Of a stretch of 64,000 nucleotides of DNA, positions 61,081 to 64,000 are shown piece by piece. A program made the translations under genes and the position numbers. Under the pieces are notes generated by a model. The model was not told the DNA's origin. It was given only the letters and a program-made list of their open reading frames with translations, and did not search any database. The stretch's first letter is position 1; every line of letters begins with the position of its first letter. Origin of the DNA: Anoplopoma fimbria. Lineage: Eukaryota; Chordata; Actinopteri; Perciformes; Anoplopomatidae. The DNA lies in assembly GCF_027596085.1 (NCBI RefSeq), contig NC_072456.1, positions 13,778,744-13,842,743 on the forward strand. Reading direction: 5' to 3'.

Positions 61081-61738
61081 AACCCTGGTAGAAAAAGCTT
61101 TTGAATTATTTTTTATTTTTTTACAGCAGAAATAACCCTGGTTGTAATAATAATAATAATAACGATAGTCTGTGGAAATAAATTAATTAATTAAAAGAGG
61201 AAATTCGGAAATCTCTGGTCCTTTCTTTAAAGAGCATCTGAATAGTGGTTTGTTTAAACCCTAATTTAATCTAAAAAAAAACGTACCAATGACTCCTATT
61301 TTAGCTTCAGGGTTGCAACTAATGATAAGTTTCATTTCTGATGAATGAGACCGTTTTTTTCTCTAATAAATCAATCGTTTAGTCTGTCAAATGATATAAA
61401 AAATGTTAAATGTCCATCACAGTTTTTAAGAGCCCAATGTGACATCTACAAATGTCTTGTTTTGTTTGATCATGAGTCCACTTAGAGACACTTTCAAGTT
61501 ACGATGATATCAAACAGAGAAACGCTGCCAAATATTAAAATTGGAGATGCAGGAACCACTCATATTTTTGTTGACGCCCTTTTTGTTTGAAAACCATAGT
61601 AACGATGAATCATCCTACTAATGGTTTAATCAAATATTTGTTTGATCTTTACTTTGCAGGTCTTCCACTCAAAAATATGAAGCAAATACATCCACAAACA
61701 AATACAAACGTCTGGGACAAGCACTGTTTCCTTAAAAC
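61081..61738. other. intergenic between dpp9 and dazap1
   Basis: AT-rich DNA with a short (AAT)n run at about 61147-61162. No gene is seen. Confidence 0.4.
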
Positions 61739-62416
61739 ATTTATTTTTGTAATAATTTGTCCTTTTTTTCTTTTTGCGTAAGTGCAAAAAAATGCACCCA
61801 AAAGAGCCACCTGAGGGAAGTCTACATCTTTAAATAAAAAAACAAGCAAAGTGTACATTTATAGTACAAAATTCTCTTTTTAAAAAATTGCACAGTTTGT
61901 GTATAATATATATATTCATAATCTCCATTTTAAACAAACTTTAAAGGCTCAGAAAGTAAACAAAATCCACCAAATGAAAAATAAAAACATTTTTTCCCTA
62001 GAATTTAAAGCTGAGGAAACTTGAGACCCTGTTTTCATTTGTGTCCACCATAAATATACATATTTATATGCAATCTCTTTACATATAGTCTCTGTGCTAG
62101 TGTTTGACCAGACAATCAAAATTATTGCAAAGTAGTTTAGTTCTACTATAAAACATGGGGTGGGGGGTGGGGGATAAAAGCTTCTTTCTGCTGAATGTTC
62201 ATTAAGTTACGCAAAAAAACCTGGGTTTCTTTAGACCCCTTTTGAATTCACTGGAATTCCAGCTTTCACAAACTGTGTGCATTCAACATTCCCACAGAAC
62301 AATCCAGTACTCCAGTTTTGCTTCTTAGCGAGAACACACATTTCCCTGACTTCTTTTTTTTTTAGTTTTAGTTTTTGAACTTTACACAACGGCCCTGCCC
62401 AGTGGGGGGGAGGGGG
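61739..62416 (-). other. dazap1: dazap1 3' untranslated region
   Basis: It follows the conserved-frame stop (TGA, complement of 62417-62419). A minus-strand AATAAA lies at 61739-61744 (TTTATT on plus), giving about 0.68 kb of UTR. The other reading frame of the exon would extend coding to about 62371. Confidence 0.55.
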
Positions 62417-62585
62417 TCAGCGTCGATACGGGTGGAAGCCCTGTACATTGTGGTTCTGGCCCCTGCCGAACGCAGTGGCAGCAGACTGGGGGCGGCGGGC
62501 TGTGCTGTCGGGGCCCCGTACGAAGCCGTCGGCTGGGTGGGGTCTGCGAAGCTGTGAGTGAAGGCTGTCAGGTCCTGCCCGTACC
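62417..62585 (-). CDS. dazap1: DAZ-associated protein 1, last coding exon (partial gene; apparent frame shift)
   Basis: An acceptor (TGCTTCTCAG) precedes 62585. The exon begins in the frame GYGQDLTAFTHSFADPTQP, then ASYGAPTAQPAAP, which matches the Tyr/Gly/Pro-rich C-terminal region of DAZAP1. The highly conserved end FGRGQNHNVQGFHPYRR-stop is also encoded here, but one frame over. One extra base between about 62520 and 62470, near the GGGGG run at 62488-62492, would join them. DAZAP1 is an hnRNP-like protein with two RRMs (outside this window) that regulates splicing and translation; its C-terminus is a protein-interaction region. Earlier exons lie beyond 64000. Confidence 0.82.
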
Positions 62586-62718
62586 CTGAGAAGCACAACA
62601 GAGATGAGAGAGCAGAAGGAAGAGAAGAGGAATTTAATGTTAGGGTCACCAATTGCTTTTTAGGGAGAAGCCTTACTCCTTTAAAAGTACTGCTAAGTAA
62701 ATAAAAAACGTTTTAATC

Positions 62719-63054
62719 TTAAAAGAATACTTCACCCACAAAATGAACATTAGCATATCAATTACTCACCCAATGTTACCTTGAATGCTTGAAGAAAACT
62801 TTGTCTGTTAAACTTTATCAAAAGTCAAAGTCTCATTTATCCATTTGATCATATAATTATATTGCAGGAGTTGTGCAAGTTTGAAAACAAATGTTTTGAT
62901 ATAGTTTTGCGGTTATGAAACGCCACCCCTTTTGCTTTAAATCACCAGACTTACTATTTTTGATTCTTCATTCACCATCAAGGCATGCATGAAAAAGTTT
63001 CTTCAAGAATTCAAGGTAACACGGGTTGAGTAACTATGTGATGTATTCCTTTAA
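62719..63054. mobile_element. TTAA-flanked foldback element (piggyBac-like MITE) in a dazap1 intron
   Basis: It is bounded by TTAA at 62719-62722 and 63051-63054. The left end reads AAGAATACTTCACCCACA; the right end in reverse complement reads AGGAATACATCACATAG. The arms stay similar inward for about 60-80 bp (both contain 'tgttaccttgaat.cttgaagaaa'). It has no ORF. TTAA target duplication is typical of piggyBac transposons. A third terminus-like GTATTCCTTTAA occurs at 63586-63597. Confidence 0.65.
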
Positions 63055-63090
63055 GGAAAAATCCACCTTTTAACCTTGTTCTATACAGTC

Positions 63091-63211
63091 CCAATTGTTA
63101 TTTTTCTTTTAACACCAATTACAAGTGCTGTAAAACTGCAGCTGTTGGAAGTATTGGTACGTGACAATGATGTGATCATCATTGTCACGTACCAATACTT
63201 CCAACAGCTGC
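63091..63211. repeat. perfect 35 bp inverted repeat (hairpin) within a dispersed repeat
   Basis: The left arm 63138-63172 (starting GCAGCTGTTGGAAGTATTGG) and right arm 63177-63211 are exact reverse complements with a 4 bp spacer TGAT. The 47 bp before the left arm match a copy at 60540. The surrounding segment 63057-63575 has similar short ends (AAAAATCCACC and its complement), hinting at a transposon. Confidence 0.9.
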
Positions 63212-64000
63212 ACTTTCATGCTGCCTTCTTGTTCCACTTTCGCCTTCTTGTTCCACTTTCACCTTTTTGTCCCAGCATTTACTTTATAACCAGTCTTTGA
63301 TACCCATGGTTTTTTTCTGTTAACCTGTTGATTAGATAAGTTTAATAGGTTGTCTTGACTAGATAAAACATTTGTTTTGATATTATGGAATCTAAAAGAT
63401 GTACTTATTTTTATTGTTTGTCAATGAAGGGATCTAAGATGTGTTTGTGATAAGGACTATATACAAAAATGAACTGTGACACAACAAATGACTGAATAGA
63501 CCAAAACATGAAATATGCATTTTTGTATAGCATGTCAAGGCTTTAAAGGTTTCATGGTGGATTTTTTTTTCTAGATTGAAATACTGTATTCCTTTAATGA
63601 GCCCTTTAGTGTTAAAAAATATTTTGTAACATTGGTAAAATGTATATAGAATTTAATAAACACTTAAAGGGGGCTTCATTATGGAAAACAATCTCTAAAT
63701 TCTCTTGATGATCAGTGCAACACGCATAATGTTCTTCTATTCAGACACTGGAGGGCACCACCTCCCTGCAAACAAACAAGGGAACCAAAGTGACACCTTG
63801 GAAAGGAAACTAACCAACTAAAGGCTGGTGCAACCAAAAATTCACCAGCCACAGTCCAAGCCAAAGGGACATTACAGTTAAAAAAAAAACAAAGAGTGGT
63901 TTGCTACCAAATGGCTGGTAGAATATGAAAACCAGCTGCAGCTAAATCTTTCCAGCGTCTTGCTGGTTAATTTCCTGATTTTGAAATGTCACCTATAAAT
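63212..64000. other. dazap1 intron sequence, no exon recognised
   Basis: There is no minus-strand segment that looks like the Tyr/Gly/Pro-rich upstream dazap1 exons. The penultimate exon is probably beyond the window edge. A repeat terminus lies at 63540-63597. Confidence 0.4.

Noticed and set aside
62375..62557. 60-codon plus-strand ORF
   Set aside because: It is antisense to the dazap1 last exon, whose conserved C-terminal signature is on the minus strand.

Overview
The window is vertebrate genomic DNA, almost certainly from a ray-finned (teleost) fish. Its genes are split into many short exons with GT-AG introns. Between them lie (CA)n microsatellites, tRNA-derived SINEs, an L2-like LINE and a Penelope-like element, a combination typical of teleosts. 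No bacterial or viral gene organisation is visible.

Four protein-coding genes were reconstructed exon by exon. (1) kank3, minus strand, 1802-11974: ten coding exons, 990 codons plus stop, encoding a KN-motif/ankyrin-repeat protein of the cell cortex. (2) angptl4, plus strand, 42547-45407: seven exons, 455 aa, a secreted inhibitor of lipoprotein lipase with TATA and CCAAT boxes upstream. (3) dpp9, minus strand, 47755-59538: twenty coding exons, 888 aa, a cytosolic/nuclear prolyl dipeptidase with its Ser-Asp-His triad intact. (4) the last coding exon and 3'UTR of dazap1, minus strand, 61739-62585, with the rest of the gene beyond the right edge. For the three complete genes the exon sums are exact multiples of three with consistent phases, so the models should be close to right. 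kank3 and angptl4 are head to head, as in the human 19p13.2 region; dpp9 and dazap1 are 19p13.3 genes in human.

The ~30 kb between kank3 and angptl4 holds no gene I can support. It contains a cluster of CA repeats (13.9-18.6 kb), degenerate DNA-transposon-like repeats (24.2, 26.0 and 29.4 kb), a SINE nested inside another SINE (27.9-28.5 kb) and two AT-rich minisatellites (30.6-31.4 kb). It also holds a Penelope-like element split by a 3.4 kb L2-like LINE (31.4-36.6 kb). The LINE and the inner SINE share nearly the same 3' tail, as expected if the SINE used this LINE family's machinery.

The most notable observations are an apparent one-base frame shift in the conserved dazap1 C-terminus, the dated nest of retroelements, a perfect 35 bp inverted repeat at 63.1 kb next to a TTAA-flanked foldback element, a GC-AG intron in kank3, and an angptl4 whose N-terminal half has no cysteines. 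I found no convincing new multi-gene system. Family assignments rest on remembered protein motifs and need database confirmation.
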